The translations under genes were made by a program, and so were the position numbers. A stretch of DNA of 64,000 bases. Origin: JBBRNV01 sp038227435. Its GTDB lineage: Bacteria; Patescibacteriota; Minisyncoccia; Phycocordibacterales; CALRBL01. The stretch spans positions 1 to 64,000 of the forward strand of contig JBBRPW010000001.1 of the NCBI GenBank assembly GCA_038227435.1, in the 5' to 3' direction. Under the pieces are notes generated by a model. The model was given only the letters and a program-made list of their open reading frames with translations, was not told the DNA's origin and made no database searches. This document shows positions 36,169 to 46,022 of this stretch, one piece after another. Position 1 is the stretch's first letter; the number at the start of each line of letters is the position of its first letter.

Positions 36169-37494
36169 ATGAAAAAATATATAAGCAAACTTCTTATCGT
36201 TGCTGCTATTTTTTTAATCTCTTTAGGAATTTATTCTAACTATTTTTCTCACAATAAAAATATTGTGCATGCCCAAGCACTCGATTCATTACAAACTTCT
36301 GGACTAAGATTTTTTGATGGATTTGCCTGGTCTTCAAATATTGGATGGGTTCATTTTAAAGGAACAGCAACAAATGGAACTACATACGGTGTAACAGTCG
36401 ATGCTGCTACAGGCGCAATGTATGGAAATGCGTGGTCAACTAATCTTGGTTGGCTTTCATTTGATAGTAGCCTAACAGCTTCGTGTGGATCTAATGTTAC
36501 ATATGATAAAAATGCAGGAACATTTAGTGGATACGCAAAGTTTGTTTCCGTAGACGCTGCTCCTGGAAATACTGGAGATTGGACAGGATGCGTAAAATTT
36601 TCTGGAAATACTAAAAGTGGCTCATCTTACGGAGTAACTGCTGTTGAAGGAACTACTCAAGCAGTACTTAGTAATACAGCTTGGGGAAGCGAAGTTGTTG
36701 GCTGGTTAAAAATGAGTGGAAATGGTTATGCTGTGACGATTACAGACACAGCTACACCTCCTCCTAGTTGTTTGCCCCCATCAACTCTTATTGAGGGTAA
36801 AGGAGCTAATGCAGGACTGTGTCAGTGTCCTCCACCAGGAAATGAGGTTATTGCTCCTGGCGCATCTTGTCCTGGACCTACATCGGCTCCTGTAATTAGT
36901 GCATCGTCAGGAGCGGGATGTAATCAAATTAATATTACTTGGTCAGTTGTTCCTGGAGCCGATCACTATATTCTGTATGAAAGTACATCAGCAAACAGCG
37001 GATTTACTCAAGTTGCAAATAATATTGCAGGAAACATTACAAGCTATAACAGAACTACGGCTATTGTTGGAACGGCATACTATAAATTGGTTGCATCAGC
37101 AGATAGTTCAAATACTGTACTTAGTCCAGATTCAAATGTAGCTTCAGCTCAAGTTCCTACAACGGGTTGTGTGGTACCTCCTTCATCATCAATCGGAACA
37201 TTTGTAGGATCACCAACATCAATTGCTAAGGGAAGCGCATGCACACTTAATTGGACTGGAGTATCTGGAAATACATCATGTAAAATTTACCGGTCTTCAA
37301 TTGGAGGAATTGCAGTATTTACTGTTCCTGCAGTTAAAGGACAAGCACAAGATGGAAGCACTGTAATCGATCCATCACTTCAAGCAACAACAAGATATTG
37401 GTTACAATGTGAAGCTGATTCTGCAACATTTCCACCAGTATTTAGCCAACAACAAACACAGTGTACGCTTGCTCCTAAATACGATGAATTTTAA
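36169..37494 (+). CDS. Secreted surface protein with FnIII-like domain
   Basis: 441 aa. Signal peptide at about residues 1-35 (LLIVAAIFLISLGIYSNYF...VHAQA). Then repeats with a GW motif (FAWSSNIGWVHFKG, NAWSTNLGWLSFDS, WGSEVVGWLKMSG), a Pro/Cys-rich linker with paired cysteines (CLPPSTLIEGKGANAGLCQC), a fibronectin III-like module at about 245-330 (NQINITWSVVPGADHYILYES), and a further Ig-like part. TATAAT (36154-36159) lies nine bases before the ATG. First gene of the surface/pilus block; likely a cell-surface protein. Confidence 0.78.
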   Translation: MKKYISKLLIVAAIFLISLGIYSNYFSHNKNIVHAQALDSLQTSGLRFFDGFAWSSNIGWVHFKGTATNGTTYGVTVDAATGAMYGNAWSTNLGWLSFDSSLTASCGSNVTYDKNAGTFSGYAKFVSVDAAPGNTGDWTGCVKFSGNTKSGSSYGVTAVEGTTQAVLSNTAWGSEVVGWLKMSGNGYAVTITDTATPPPSCLPPSTLIEGKGANAGLCQCPPPGNEVIAPGASCPGPTSAPVISASSGAGCNQINITWSVVPGADHYILYESTSANSGFTQVANNIAGNITSYNRTTAIVGTAYYKLVASADSSNTVLSPDSNVASAQVPTTGCVVPPSSSIGTFVGSPTSIAKGSACTLNWTGVSGNTSCKIYRSSIGGIAVFTVPAVKGQAQDGSTVIDPSLQATTRYWLQCEADSATFPPVFSQQQTQCTLAPKYDEF

Positions 37495-37505
37495 ATAGAA
37501 AAAAT

Positions 37506-37916
37506 ATGGCAACTTTTATAAACAACAATTTAGGAACAGAATTTCATCAAGATGAAAAAAGGAGAAAAATGTATACAGCCATGTTTATTGTTGTAGGAAT
37601 ATTAGTTGTAATTGGAGTTGTTATTTTATTTAAACAATACGAAACAGCTAAAAATGAAATTAAAAAAAGCACAGAAATAGTACTTACTCCAGAACAACAA
37701 AAACAACTTCTACTTTCACTTAATGCACAAAGTACATCAAGTGCAAAAACTACTCAACAAAATAATCTGCTACTAAAAAAATTATCAAATTCTACTTCGT
37801 CGCCACCGAGTGGAGGCAGTACAGTTGGGACATCGAGCAATAATCAAATAACGAAAGCACAAGAACAAAAACAACAACAACAAATAAATATGCTCCAGAC
37901 ACTGAAAGCAAAATAA
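37506..37916 (+). CDS. Single-pass membrane hypothetical protein
   Basis: 136 aa. A membrane span at about residues 24-46 (MFIVVGILVVIGVVILF) is followed by a polar tail rich in Gln, Ser and Thr (EQQKQLLLSLNAQSTSSAKTT), probably exported and disordered. No family recognised. It lies 11 bases after the surface protein and before the S74 protein, likely in the same transcript. Confidence 0.65.
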   Translation: MATFINNNLGTEFHQDEKRRKMYTAMFIVVGILVVIGVVILFKQYETAKNEIKKSTEIVLTPEQQKQLLLSLNAQSTSSAKTTQQNNLLLKKLSNSTSSPPSGGSTVGTSSNNQITKAQEQKQQQQINMLQTLKAK

Positions 37917-37957
37917 AATTATTAACACATTATTAAATTATTAAAACCATCAAATTT

Positions 37958-40366
37958 ATGAAAAAGTCATTTAAGCAAATAGCAGTCATCATTGGAGCCC
38001 TTATTTTAGGATTAGGGTCGACATACATTTACGCTGCTACGTTTACGGAACCAGCTTGTGCGCCAACAGGATGTAATACATCAGCACCAATTGATGTCAG
38101 TGCTGCAGCCCAGTCAAAAACTGGTGGTTTAACGCTCTCAGACCCTACAACTGGAATACTGACTGCCAACGGAGGAGCAATAACCGGGGCTTTAGTGAAT
38201 AATGGAGGTTCGGTACTTGTTGGAAATGTGGGAGTTGGAACAACAAGTGTTGCTCAAAAAATGACAGTTGATGGAAATCTAAATTTTACAGGTGCCTTAA
38301 TGACACGTAATAGTGCTGGTGCTCTTGGAACAGTGATGTTATCTCAAGGAGCTAAACAATCTCCGATATGGGTGGCAACATCTTCTCTAGGCTTTTCAAA
38401 TGGAGGGAGCGGTGGAAACGGTGGAGTAAGTGGAACAGTGGGTACACTTTCTAAATTTATCACGGCATCTTCAGTAGGAAACTCAATTGTTACAGAAGTA
38501 GGTCCAAACGTAATTGTAGGATCAGGAGCGGGAGCAATTCAAATTGGAGGAAGCGACGCAACTCCTCAAGGAATGTGGATTCGAAACGATACAGCAAATC
38601 CGGTAATTAGTACAAAAACTGGAGATATGTTTATGGGATATCAAGGACGTGCTGGGATGACATGGAGGTTTGGTAGTGGAGGAACAGGGGCTTTATTTGC
38701 AAATGATATGCCGGCTAACTCATTTACAATAAATTCTTCCGGATATATTGGTGTCGGAAAAGCTTCAGGATCGATGGCTGGAATTGATGTGAGCGGTCAA
38801 GTGCGAGTTGACGGACCAAGTGCTGGAATCATATACGCAGACCGATCAACAAACAGACAGTGGCAACTATATGGAACTAGTGATTCTTTCAGATTGTATA
38901 ATGGAGGAGGAGATGCACTTACTATTGACCCAAGTGGAAATATTACTGCAGGCGCAATTGGAACAGCAGGATCTTTACCAAGTGATAAACCAGCAGGATG
39001 GGCAGGAGGAGTTTCTACATACGACGTAGTCGCTAAAGCATCGGTACGTGCAAATCAGTTTTGTATAGGAGGCGGAGTAAATTCAACAACACCGGGATCA
39101 TGTATTACTGCATGGCCCACAGGTGGAAGTGGTGGAGTAAGTGGAACACTAAATTATCTTGCTAAATTTACACCAAACGGAACGACAGCAGGAAACTCTC
39201 AAATTTACGATGATGGAACAAATGTTGGAGTTGGGAACACAATTCCTGGAGCAAAACTTGATGTTACTGGTAATGTAAAAGCTACTCAATTTTGTTTACC
39301 GGGAACTAATCCAACAGGGGGATGTATTTCTACTTGGCCTGTAAGTGGAGGATCTGGAACAGTTGGACCTGGAACGGTAAATAAAGTTGCTAAATTTACA
39401 CCAAATGGAGCAACAGTGGGAGATTCGATCATCACGGATAACGGAACAAATGTTAACATTGGAACAGTTGGATCTGCCAAAGCCACACTAACAGTTAATG
39501 GTCAAAATGGAGACGCGGTAAATATTTATGCACCGTCTGATAATCATCTCGCTATTCAAACCACACTAGATGACAATCCTTTAGGAGTATATGGAGGCGG
39601 TCAAAATCAATTATCTCTTCAACCGCTTGTAGGAAATGTAGGAATCGGAACACTTAACCCAATACGAACATTGGATGTGAAGGGTATTATTCGAACAACA
39701 GATGGTAGTCCAACAGGATGGAACTTCTGGGGTGGGACAAACTTACATATTGGTAATGATGCAAACTATCAAGGATCACCAGCAATCTTTATTCAAGGAT
39801 CAGATCAAAATGTTGGAATTAACATAACAAATCCGGATGAGAAACTAACCGTAACTGGAAACATTAAAGCATCTGGGCAAATGATTTCACAAGGCATTGA
39901 CGTAGGCGCAGGGCTTGTAGCAGCTGGTTTTAACGCTAAAAATACAGGAGTATTTAATATGGCAATGACAGGAGGAGCACTTAGTATGTACAATCCAGCA
40001 GATGCGGTTCCTGGAGGAAACTTTAGTTTAACAATTCTTGGAAGTGCAAATGCGTCAGCTTATTATTACAACTCAGATAAACGACTTAAAAATAATATTA
40101 ATAATATTGACTCAACAGACGCTCTATCGAAAATCATAAAACTTCAAGGAGTAACATTTAATTGGAATGCTGATAATCGAAAAGATGTTGGACTTATCGC
40201 TCAAGATGTTGAAAAAGTATTTCCAGATGTTGTAAAAACAAACTCTGATGGATATAAGAGTGTTGAATACGGAAACTTGATAGCACCATTAATTGAATCT
40301 GTTAAAGCACAACAGAAAGAAATTGATGCGTTGAAAAAAGAGATTCAGTCATTAAAAAATAAATAA
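37958..40366 (+). CDS. Fibre-like adhesin with C-terminal S74 chaperone domain
   Basis: 802 aa. Signal peptide (IAVIIGALILGLGSTYIYA). The long middle is Gly/Thr/Asn-rich with phage-fibre-like repeats, for instance two AKFTPNG...VGDS/AGNS units and many VGVG/VGIG turns. The last ~100 residues are a peptidase S74 intramolecular chaperone domain: SDKRLKNNINNI (Ser/Lys dyad), FNWNADNRKDVGLIAQDVEKVFP, then a trimeric coiled coil (ESVKAQQKEIDALKKEI). Such domains trim themselves off after trimerising phage tail fibres. Here it probably folds a bacterial surface fibre next to the pilus genes. Confidence 0.88.
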   Translation: MKKSFKQIAVIIGALILGLGSTYIYAATFTEPACAPTGCNTSAPIDVSAAAQSKTGGLTLSDPTTGILTANGGAITGALVNNGGSVLVGNVGVGTTSVAQKMTVDGNLNFTGALMTRNSAGALGTVMLSQGAKQSPIWVATSSLGFSNGGSGGNGGVSGTVGTLSKFITASSVGNSIVTEVGPNVIVGSGAGAIQIGGSDATPQGMWIRNDTANPVISTKTGDMFMGYQGRAGMTWRFGSGGTGALFANDMPANSFTINSSGYIGVGKASGSMAGIDVSGQVRVDGPSAGIIYADRSTNRQWQLYGTSDSFRLYNGGGDALTIDPSGNITAGAIGTAGSLPSDKPAGWAGGVSTYDVVAKASVRANQFCIGGGVNSTTPGSCITAWPTGGSGGVSGTLNYLAKFTPNGTTAGNSQIYDDGTNVGVGNTIPGAKLDVTGNVKATQFCLPGTNPTGGCISTWPVSGGSGTVGPGTVNKVAKFTPNGATVGDSIITDNGTNVNIGTVGSAKATLTVNGQNGDAVNIYAPSDNHLAIQTTLDDNPLGVYGGGQNQLSLQPLVGNVGIGTLNPIRTLDVKGIIRTTDGSPTGWNFWGGTNLHIGNDANYQGSPAIFIQGSDQNVGINITNPDEKLTVTGNIKASGQMISQGIDVGAGLVAAGFNAKNTGVFNMAMTGGALSMYNPADAVPGGNFSLTILGSANASAYYYNSDKRLKNNINNIDSTDALSKIIKLQGVTFNWNADNRKDVGLIAQDVEKVFPDVVKTNSDGYKSVEYGNLIAPLIESVKAQQKEIDALKKEIQSLKNK

Positions 40367-40367
40367 T

Positions 40368-41009
40368 ATGTCGACATTGTTTCGAAAAAAAATACCATTC
40401 TTTTACGCCGCCGTCATTATCGCCTTAATAGGTAGTTATATTTCGAGTAGTTTGGTTTTTGCAATTAATACAATCGCAGAAGGATACCGAGTAGATTATC
40501 ATCAAAGTCCAGCACCAACAATAGATGCACATAATATTTGTAAAATAGTAAATAATAATTCAACAGTAAGTAAGGGTGTGTTCGTCCCAACTAAATCAAA
40601 TAACGAATGGACAACGTTTATTAATAGTAGTGAGTCTGGATATTTATTGGCTCATGGTGTAACTGTTTCAAACTGTTCACTTCCTTCAAATTGTTATTTA
40701 TTTGAAGCATATGGTCGTTGCGCTGTTTCTCAAAGTAGTTGGGCACCAGTTTGTAGTGCAGAAGCTGTAGCAACTACACAAGCTAATGCATGGACAAATA
40801 TTTCAGCTAGTGACCGAACAGATGGGAAGGCAGCGATTCAGTACGCAGGTAGTCATTTGCCTTCTGGACCAGGTTCTTGGGACTCTAATTCAGGAATTAC
40901 TGCATCTGGATGGAATTGGGTTACATCAAAAGAAATTGAATACTCAAACCAAAAAAATAACCAAGGTCCGGTATATGAAGTTTCCGTATATAAACAAATT
41001 TGTTATTAA
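40368..41009 (+). CDS. Secreted hypothetical protein
   Basis: 213 aa. A signal peptide (FFYAAVIIALIGSYISSSLVFA) leads into a mature part with seven or so cysteines (HNICKIV, VSNCSLPSNCYLF, GRCAVS, PVCSAE, KQICY), so disulfides are likely. It starts one base after the S74 gene and ends before a strong terminator, closing this unit. Family not recognised. Confidence 0.68.
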   Translation: MSTLFRKKIPFFYAAVIIALIGSYISSSLVFAINTIAEGYRVDYHQSPAPTIDAHNICKIVNNNSTVSKGVFVPTKSNNEWTTFINSSESGYLLAHGVTVSNCSLPSNCYLFEAYGRCAVSQSSWAPVCSAEAVATTQANAWTNISASDRTDGKAAIQYAGSHLPSGPGSWDSNSGITASGWNWVTSKEIEYSNQKNNQGPVYEVSVYKQICY

Positions 41010-41045
41010 TTCGATATAAGTAGTTAAAATTTTTAATGAATTAAA

Positions 41046-41083
41046 ATAAAAACTTCTGAAGATTTCAGAAGTTTTTATTTTTC
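41046..41083 (+). terminator. Strong intrinsic terminator
   Basis: Perfect 15-bp stem (ATAAAAACTTCTGAA with its complement) and three-base loop GAT, followed by TTTTTC. It separates the surface-protein unit from the pilus operon and could work on both strands. Confidence 0.88.
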
Positions 41084-41137
41084 TAATTACGATTACAATT
41101 TTGTTAATAATTTGCATTAATTTTTGGCTGATCATGA

Positions 41138-41143
41138 TATAAT
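41138..41143 (+). promoter_or_regulatory. -10 element of the pilB gene
   Basis: TATAAT preceded by TGA (extended -10), nine bases before the pilB ATG, so the mRNA probably has almost no leader. No well-spaced -35 is obvious. Confidence 0.55.
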
Positions 41144-41152
41144 TCGAGTAAC

Positions 41153-42907
41153 ATGTTCATCAATGAACCGCAGTTGCGAAAGTTTATGCTCGACTCTGGA
41201 TTAGTAAACCAGGAAGATTTAGATGCGGCTCAAGCAAAAGCTGATGAAAAGAAAATTTCTGTAGGGCAAATTTTGGTGAGCGAGGGAAAATTAAAAGAGG
41301 ATGATCTTCGTCGCATGCAGGCATATGTTTTAGGGTTGCCTTTCGTAGAACTTAAAAATATTAAAATTGATTTCAGTATTCTTTCTCTTATTCCAGAGCC
41401 AATTGCACGAAATAACAATATTGTGGCATATAAACGTTCTGGAGACGCCCTTGAAGTAGCCATGCTTGATGGTGATGACTTAGGTGCAATCGATTTTGTA
41501 CGTAAAAAAGTAGGACTTCGAATTTTACCCCGTTTAACAGACGTTGAATCAATGAAGGCGGTCCTCATTCAGTATCAAAAAAGTTTGAAGGCGGATTTTG
41601 GCGATATTATTCAAAAAGAAACAGTAAATATTAAAGCTATTGCTGACGCAGTAGGGGAAAGTGGTGCGAGCGAATCTGATTTGAAGAAAATGGCCGAGGA
41701 TTTGCCGGTAATTCGAATTGTAGATACTTTGTTAAAGCACGCTGTGCTTCAAGATGCATCTGATATTCATATTGAACCCATGGAAACTGAGGTAATTGTT
41801 CGATATCGAATCGACGGAATGCTTCATGAGGCCATGATTTTGCCCAAAACTGCTGGCGATTCTATTACCGCGCGCCTTAAAGTACTTTCTAACCTTAAAC
41901 TCGACGAAAAACGATTACCGCAAGACGGGCGGTTTAAGATTGATATGAATGGCGAAAAAGTAGCCTTTCGAGTTTCAATGTTGCCCACATACTATGGCGA
42001 AAAAACAGTAATGCGACTTTTGCGAGAAAATGTATCTGGATTTACCCTTGAAGGCCTTGGTTTTCATGGAGATGGTTTAGAGCGAATTTATGATGCGACA
42101 AAGCTGGCAAACGGACTTATTCTAACTACCGGGCCAACAGGATCCGGAAAAACAACAACTCTTTACACGGTTTTAGACATTTTAAATACGCCAGATGTAA
42201 ACATTTCAACTATTGAAGACCCGGTTGAATATCAAATGAAGCGAATTAATCAAAGTCAGGTTAAGCCTGAAATTGGATTTACGTTTGCAGCGGGACTTCG
42301 TTCATTAGTGCGACAAGACCCGGATATTATTATGGTGGGGGAGATTCGAGATACCGAAACGGCATCCTTGGCCATTAATGCTGCGCTTACGGGGCACTTA
42401 GTGCTCTCAACTCTCCACACAAACTCTGCAGCAGGTGCCATCCCGCGTTTGATTGATATGCATTCGGAGCCTTTCTTAATTGTTTCAACTGTTTCTATTA
42501 TCGTTGCTCAACGACTTATTCGAAAATTAACTCCAAATAAAGAAGAATACAATTTAAATGCAGACGAATTAAAACAATTACAAAAATATATCGATTTAGA
42601 CAAAATGATGGGATTTTTGAAGGCTGAAAAACTTGTAAAACCAGCAGCTACTTGGAAAGATGTACCGTTTTTTAGACCAGTAAAATCAGCAGAATCAGAA
42701 GACGGGTACGCCGGACGACTTGGAATTCACGAAGTACTCAAAATGAGTACAGCAATTAAAGAATTGATTATGAAAGGGGGAACAGGAGACCAAATTGAAG
42801 CACAGGCTAAGAAAGAGGGAATGATGACGATGATTGAAGACGGAATTTTTAAATGTGTCCAGGGAGTTACAACAATTGAAGAGGTACTCCGAGTAGTAAC
42901 GGAATAA
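41153..42907 (+). CDS. pilB: Type IV pilus assembly ATPase PilB
   Basis: 584 aa. Extension ATPase of type IV pili or related secretion systems. N-terminal T2SSE_N domain (residues ~1-140, FMLDSGLVNQEDLDAAQAKA). Catalytic part: Walker A TTGPTGSGKTTTLYT, Asp box STIEDPVEYQ, Walker B RQDPDIIMVGEIRDTETA, His box GHLVLSTLHTNSA. The tetra-cysteine zinc motif usual in PilB is absent in the C-terminal region. Head of an operon with pilC and three pilin-like genes. Confidence 0.95.
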   Translation: MFINEPQLRKFMLDSGLVNQEDLDAAQAKADEKKISVGQILVSEGKLKEDDLRRMQAYVLGLPFVELKNIKIDFSILSLIPEPIARNNNIVAYKRSGDALEVAMLDGDDLGAIDFVRKKVGLRILPRLTDVESMKAVLIQYQKSLKADFGDIIQKETVNIKAIADAVGESGASESDLKKMAEDLPVIRIVDTLLKHAVLQDASDIHIEPMETEVIVRYRIDGMLHEAMILPKTAGDSITARLKVLSNLKLDEKRLPQDGRFKIDMNGEKVAFRVSMLPTYYGEKTVMRLLRENVSGFTLEGLGFHGDGLERIYDATKLANGLILTTGPTGSGKTTTLYTVLDILNTPDVNISTIEDPVEYQMKRINQSQVKPEIGFTFAAGLRSLVRQDPDIIMVGEIRDTETASLAINAALTGHLVLSTLHTNSAAGAIPRLIDMHSEPFLIVSTVSIIVAQRLIRKLTPNKEEYNLNADELKQLQKYIDLDKMMGFLKAEKLVKPAATWKDVPFFRPVKSAESEDGYAGRLGIHEVLKMSTAIKELIMKGGTGDQIEAQAKKEGMMTMIEDGIFKCVQGVTTIEEVLRVVTE

Positions 42908-42964
42908 TAAATTATGTTTTAGAAAATTTGCGCGCACAGATTTTCTTTGTGATATAATTTTGTT

Positions 42965-44188
42965 ATGAAGTTCTCTTTCACCGCGAAACATGCCGACGGA
43001 AAAACATTTAAAGATACTCGCGAATACGCAGATAAATTTGCACTGTTCCACGATATTAAAAAAGGCGGAGATGTTTTAATTGAATTTAAAGAGAGCGGCA
43101 ATGATGATGCCTGGTGGAACCACGTTGATGTTATTTTTTCAAAAATTTTCGGCTCTGTTAAAATGCAGGAGAAAATTGGTTTTGCTCGTAATTTAAGCAA
43201 CATGCTAGATGCGGGATTAGCCCTGTCTCGCTCACTTAACGTGATGGAAAGACAGACTAAAAATAAGAAGATAAAAGCTATTTATTCCCATTTAAACGAG
43301 CTAATTAGCCAAGGAAAAACATTTCATGAGGCTCTCGCAGAATATCCACGTGTATTTAATCAATTATTTGTGTCGATGGTACGTGCTGGAGAAGAATCAG
43401 GAACGTTAGCTGCATCACTTAAAGAGGTGAGTGAGCAGATGGAAAAAACCTACATGCTTAAGAAAAAAATTAAGGGAGCAATGATGTACCCCGGAGTTAT
43501 TTTTACTGTAATGATTATTATTGGAATTTTGATGATGATTTTAGTGGTGCCTCGTCTTACAGCAACTTTTGAAGATTTAAAAGTAGAACTCCCAACCTCA
43601 ACCAAGGTAATTATTTTTATGAGCCATGTATGTAAAGATTATTGGCCGCAAGGAATTGGCGTCCTAATTATTCTAGGATCACTTTTATATGCAGCAGCTC
43701 GAACACCTGCAGGAAAAAAAACATTTGATTTTATTTTTCTCCATCTTCCAATTGTTGGTGAACTTGTTAAACAAACAAATACGGCTCAAACGGCCCGAAC
43801 TCTCTCGTCATTGCTTCATTCTGGGGTAGATGTGATGCTTGCTTCCCAAATTACAGGTGATGTTGTTGGAAATTCATTTTATAAAAAAGTTTTGTATGAC
43901 ATGAAAGAAAAAATTGAGAAAGGGGCGCCAATGTCTGAATCGTTTTTAGAAAATGAACATTTATACCCCGTATTCGTGGGTGAAATGGTTTCGGTAGGAG
44001 AGGAAACAGGCCGATTGGCAATTATGCTTCAAGGGGTGGCTGTGTTTTATGAAGGTGAAGTAGAACAAAAAACAAAAGACATGTCGACACTTATTGAGCC
44101 TCTTTTAATGGTAGTTATTGGAGGCGCTGTAGGATTCTTTGCGGTAGCCATGATTACTCCTACATATTCAGTATTAAATAATATTTAG
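42965..44188 (+). CDS. pilC: Type IV pilus inner-membrane platform protein PilC
   Basis: 407 aa, standard size. Two T2SF domains (about residues 70-190, ARNLSNMLDAGLALSRSLN; and 270-395, ARTLSSLLHSGVDVMLASQ), each followed by membrane spans (GVIFTVMIIIGILMMILVV and LLMVVIGGAVGFFAVAM). It forms the platform turned by PilB. TATAAT preceded by TGA (42953-42958) ends six bases before the ATG, so it may have its own leaderless transcript as well as read-through from pilB. Confidence 0.95.
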   Translation: MKFSFTAKHADGKTFKDTREYADKFALFHDIKKGGDVLIEFKESGNDDAWWNHVDVIFSKIFGSVKMQEKIGFARNLSNMLDAGLALSRSLNVMERQTKNKKIKAIYSHLNELISQGKTFHEALAEYPRVFNQLFVSMVRAGEESGTLAASLKEVSEQMEKTYMLKKKIKGAMMYPGVIFTVMIIIGILMMILVVPRLTATFEDLKVELPTSTKVIIFMSHVCKDYWPQGIGVLIILGSLLYAAARTPAGKKTFDFIFLHLPIVGELVKQTNTAQTARTLSSLLHSGVDVMLASQITGDVVGNSFYKKVLYDMKEKIEKGAPMSESFLENEHLYPVFVGEMVSVGEETGRLAIMLQGVAVFYEGEVEQKTKDMSTLIEPLLMVVIGGAVGFFAVAMITPTYSVLNNI

Positions 44189-44194
44189 TTTTCA

Positions 44195-46018
44195 ATGGTA
44201 TCTTTTAAAAATAATAAATTTAAAGGTGCGCACTCTGGTTTTACCCTAATCGAAATTTTAGTGGTAACAGCTATTTTTTTGGTAATCACTCTAGCTATTA
44301 GCTATACCTATAACAGAACTATCATGGTTTTGTCGCTCAATAAGATGAAGATAGATGCGATTGATTTAGCAAATGAACAAATTGAAATTATTCACAATCT
44401 TCCTTATGCAGACGTTGGAATTGTTGGAGGAATTCCAAATGGAAAAATTGATAATGAAATTATTACTCAACGTGACGGGTCGGCCTATCTACTTAAAACA
44501 ACGATTCGAAATACAGATGACCCAGCAGACGGAACCGTTGGAGGAACTCCGAACGATTTGTCTCCTGCCGACTATAAATTAGTAGAAGTTGAAGTGAGTT
44601 GTGATACAGCAAAAATAGTTGCTCAATCAACTACTACTTCGAGGTGTAGTCAATTTCACCCTGTTGTTCTAACAACAATTATAGCTCCAAAGGCACTCGA
44701 AACTGCGTCAACAAACGGAGCTCTTTTCGTAAAAGTTTTTGATGCAAATGGAATAGCGGTGTCCGGAGCAGATGTGCATATTGTTAATCCATATGGAACT
44801 AGCACAATTACGATTGACGATGTAACAGATGTAAACGGACTTCTTCAAATTATTGATGCACCACCAGGAACTAATGCTTATACAATCAGTGTTACGAAAA
44901 GTGGATTTTCAACCGATCAAACCTCTGCAACAAGTATGAGTCCGTATAAGCCGCCAGCAACAGTTATCACTCAGCAAGTAACTCAAATAAGTTTTGCCAT
45001 CGATAGACTTTCAACAGTTACGTATAATACGGTGAATGCTCAATGTTTACCTCAAGGAAATGTGCCGCTTAAAATTACTAGCTCAAAGTTAATTGCTGCA
45101 GGAAAACCAAAATCAACATCAACAATTACTACAAATGCTGGGGGAGTGTATACAGCAAACAACATTGAATGGGACACATATGCAATTACACCTGGTAGCT
45201 CTACATATGACATTTTAGGAATTAATCCAATTTCACCCATTAATGTCCTTCCTGGAAGTACTCAATCGGTAACCGTTATTACTGCGCTTCAAAACCCTAA
45301 TACAGTGCTTATGGTAGTTAAAGATGCAGGAACTGGATTACCTTTATCCGATGCGGTTGTTGATATTACTGGGCCATCAGGAAGCTTTAGTTTACAAACA
45401 GGACGAGGGTTTGTACGACAAACAGATTGGTCGGGAGGTGGTGGGCAAACAGATTGGACATCACAAAATCAATTCTATTCGTCAGCGGGAATCAATTATT
45501 CAGGAACTCCTGGCCAAATTAAATTACAAACGAGCCTTACATCTGGAAATTTAATTTCTTCGGTAATCGACATGAGTACTTCAACCGACTTCAAACAGAT
45601 TTTATGGAATCCAACAAATCAGCCAGTTCAAACAGGAACTTCGAGTGTTCAAATGCAAATTGCTACTTCGGATACTAATAATGGAACCACAACTTGGAAC
45701 TATGTAGGACCCGATGGCACTGCGGGAACTTATTTTATGGTTGGAACTAACGATATTAATGCTGCACAAAGTGGAAAACAATATTTCAGATATAAGGTAT
45801 TTCTATCGAGCAATTCATCATCATATACTCCAAATGTTGCCGATATTTCCGTTACATTTACTTCGGCTTGTGTTCCACCGGGGCAGGTGTTATTTGATGG
45901 GCTTACTGCGGGTACTTATTCGTATACAATTACACGAAGCGGTTACACCACACAATCAGGAAGTATGACCGTCTCAAGTGGATGGCAAACAATAAGTGTG
46001 CCTGTGGCTAGTTTGTAA
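44195..46018 (+). CDS. Large pilin-like protein with carboxypeptidase-regulatory-like domains
   Basis: 607 aa. A type IV prepilin N-terminus is clear: HSGFTLIEILVVTAIF, with Glu at +5 after the cleavage Gly and a hydrophobic helix. Normal pilins are ~150 aa, so this is a pilin with a large exported head. Residues ~170-240 and ~355-400 look like carboxypeptidase-regulatory/SpaA-type beta modules (VKVFDANGIAVSGADVHIV, VVKDAGTGLPLSDAVVDI); a third part ends YSYTITRSGYTTQSG. It could be a tip adhesin. Processed by a prepilin peptidase not seen in the window. Confidence 0.85.
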   Translation: MVSFKNNKFKGAHSGFTLIEILVVTAIFLVITLAISYTYNRTIMVLSLNKMKIDAIDLANEQIEIIHNLPYADVGIVGGIPNGKIDNEIITQRDGSAYLLKTTIRNTDDPADGTVGGTPNDLSPADYKLVEVEVSCDTAKIVAQSTTTSRCSQFHPVVLTTIIAPKALETASTNGALFVKVFDANGIAVSGADVHIVNPYGTSTITIDDVTDVNGLLQIIDAPPGTNAYTISVTKSGFSTDQTSATSMSPYKPPATVITQQVTQISFAIDRLSTVTYNTVNAQCLPQGNVPLKITSSKLIAAGKPKSTSTITTNAGGVYTANNIEWDTYAITPGSSTYDILGINPISPINVLPGSTQSVTVITALQNPNTVLMVVKDAGTGLPLSDAVVDITGPSGSFSLQTGRGFVRQTDWSGGGGQTDWTSQNQFYSSAGINYSGTPGQIKLQTSLTSGNLISSVIDMSTSTDFKQILWNPTNQPVQTGTSSVQMQIATSDTNNGTTTWNYVGPDGTAGTYFMVGTNDINAAQSGKQYFRYKVFLSSNSSSYTPNVADISVTFTSACVPPGQVLFDGLTAGTYSYTITRSGYTTQSGSMTVSSGWQTISVPVASL

Positions 46019-46022
46019 CTAT

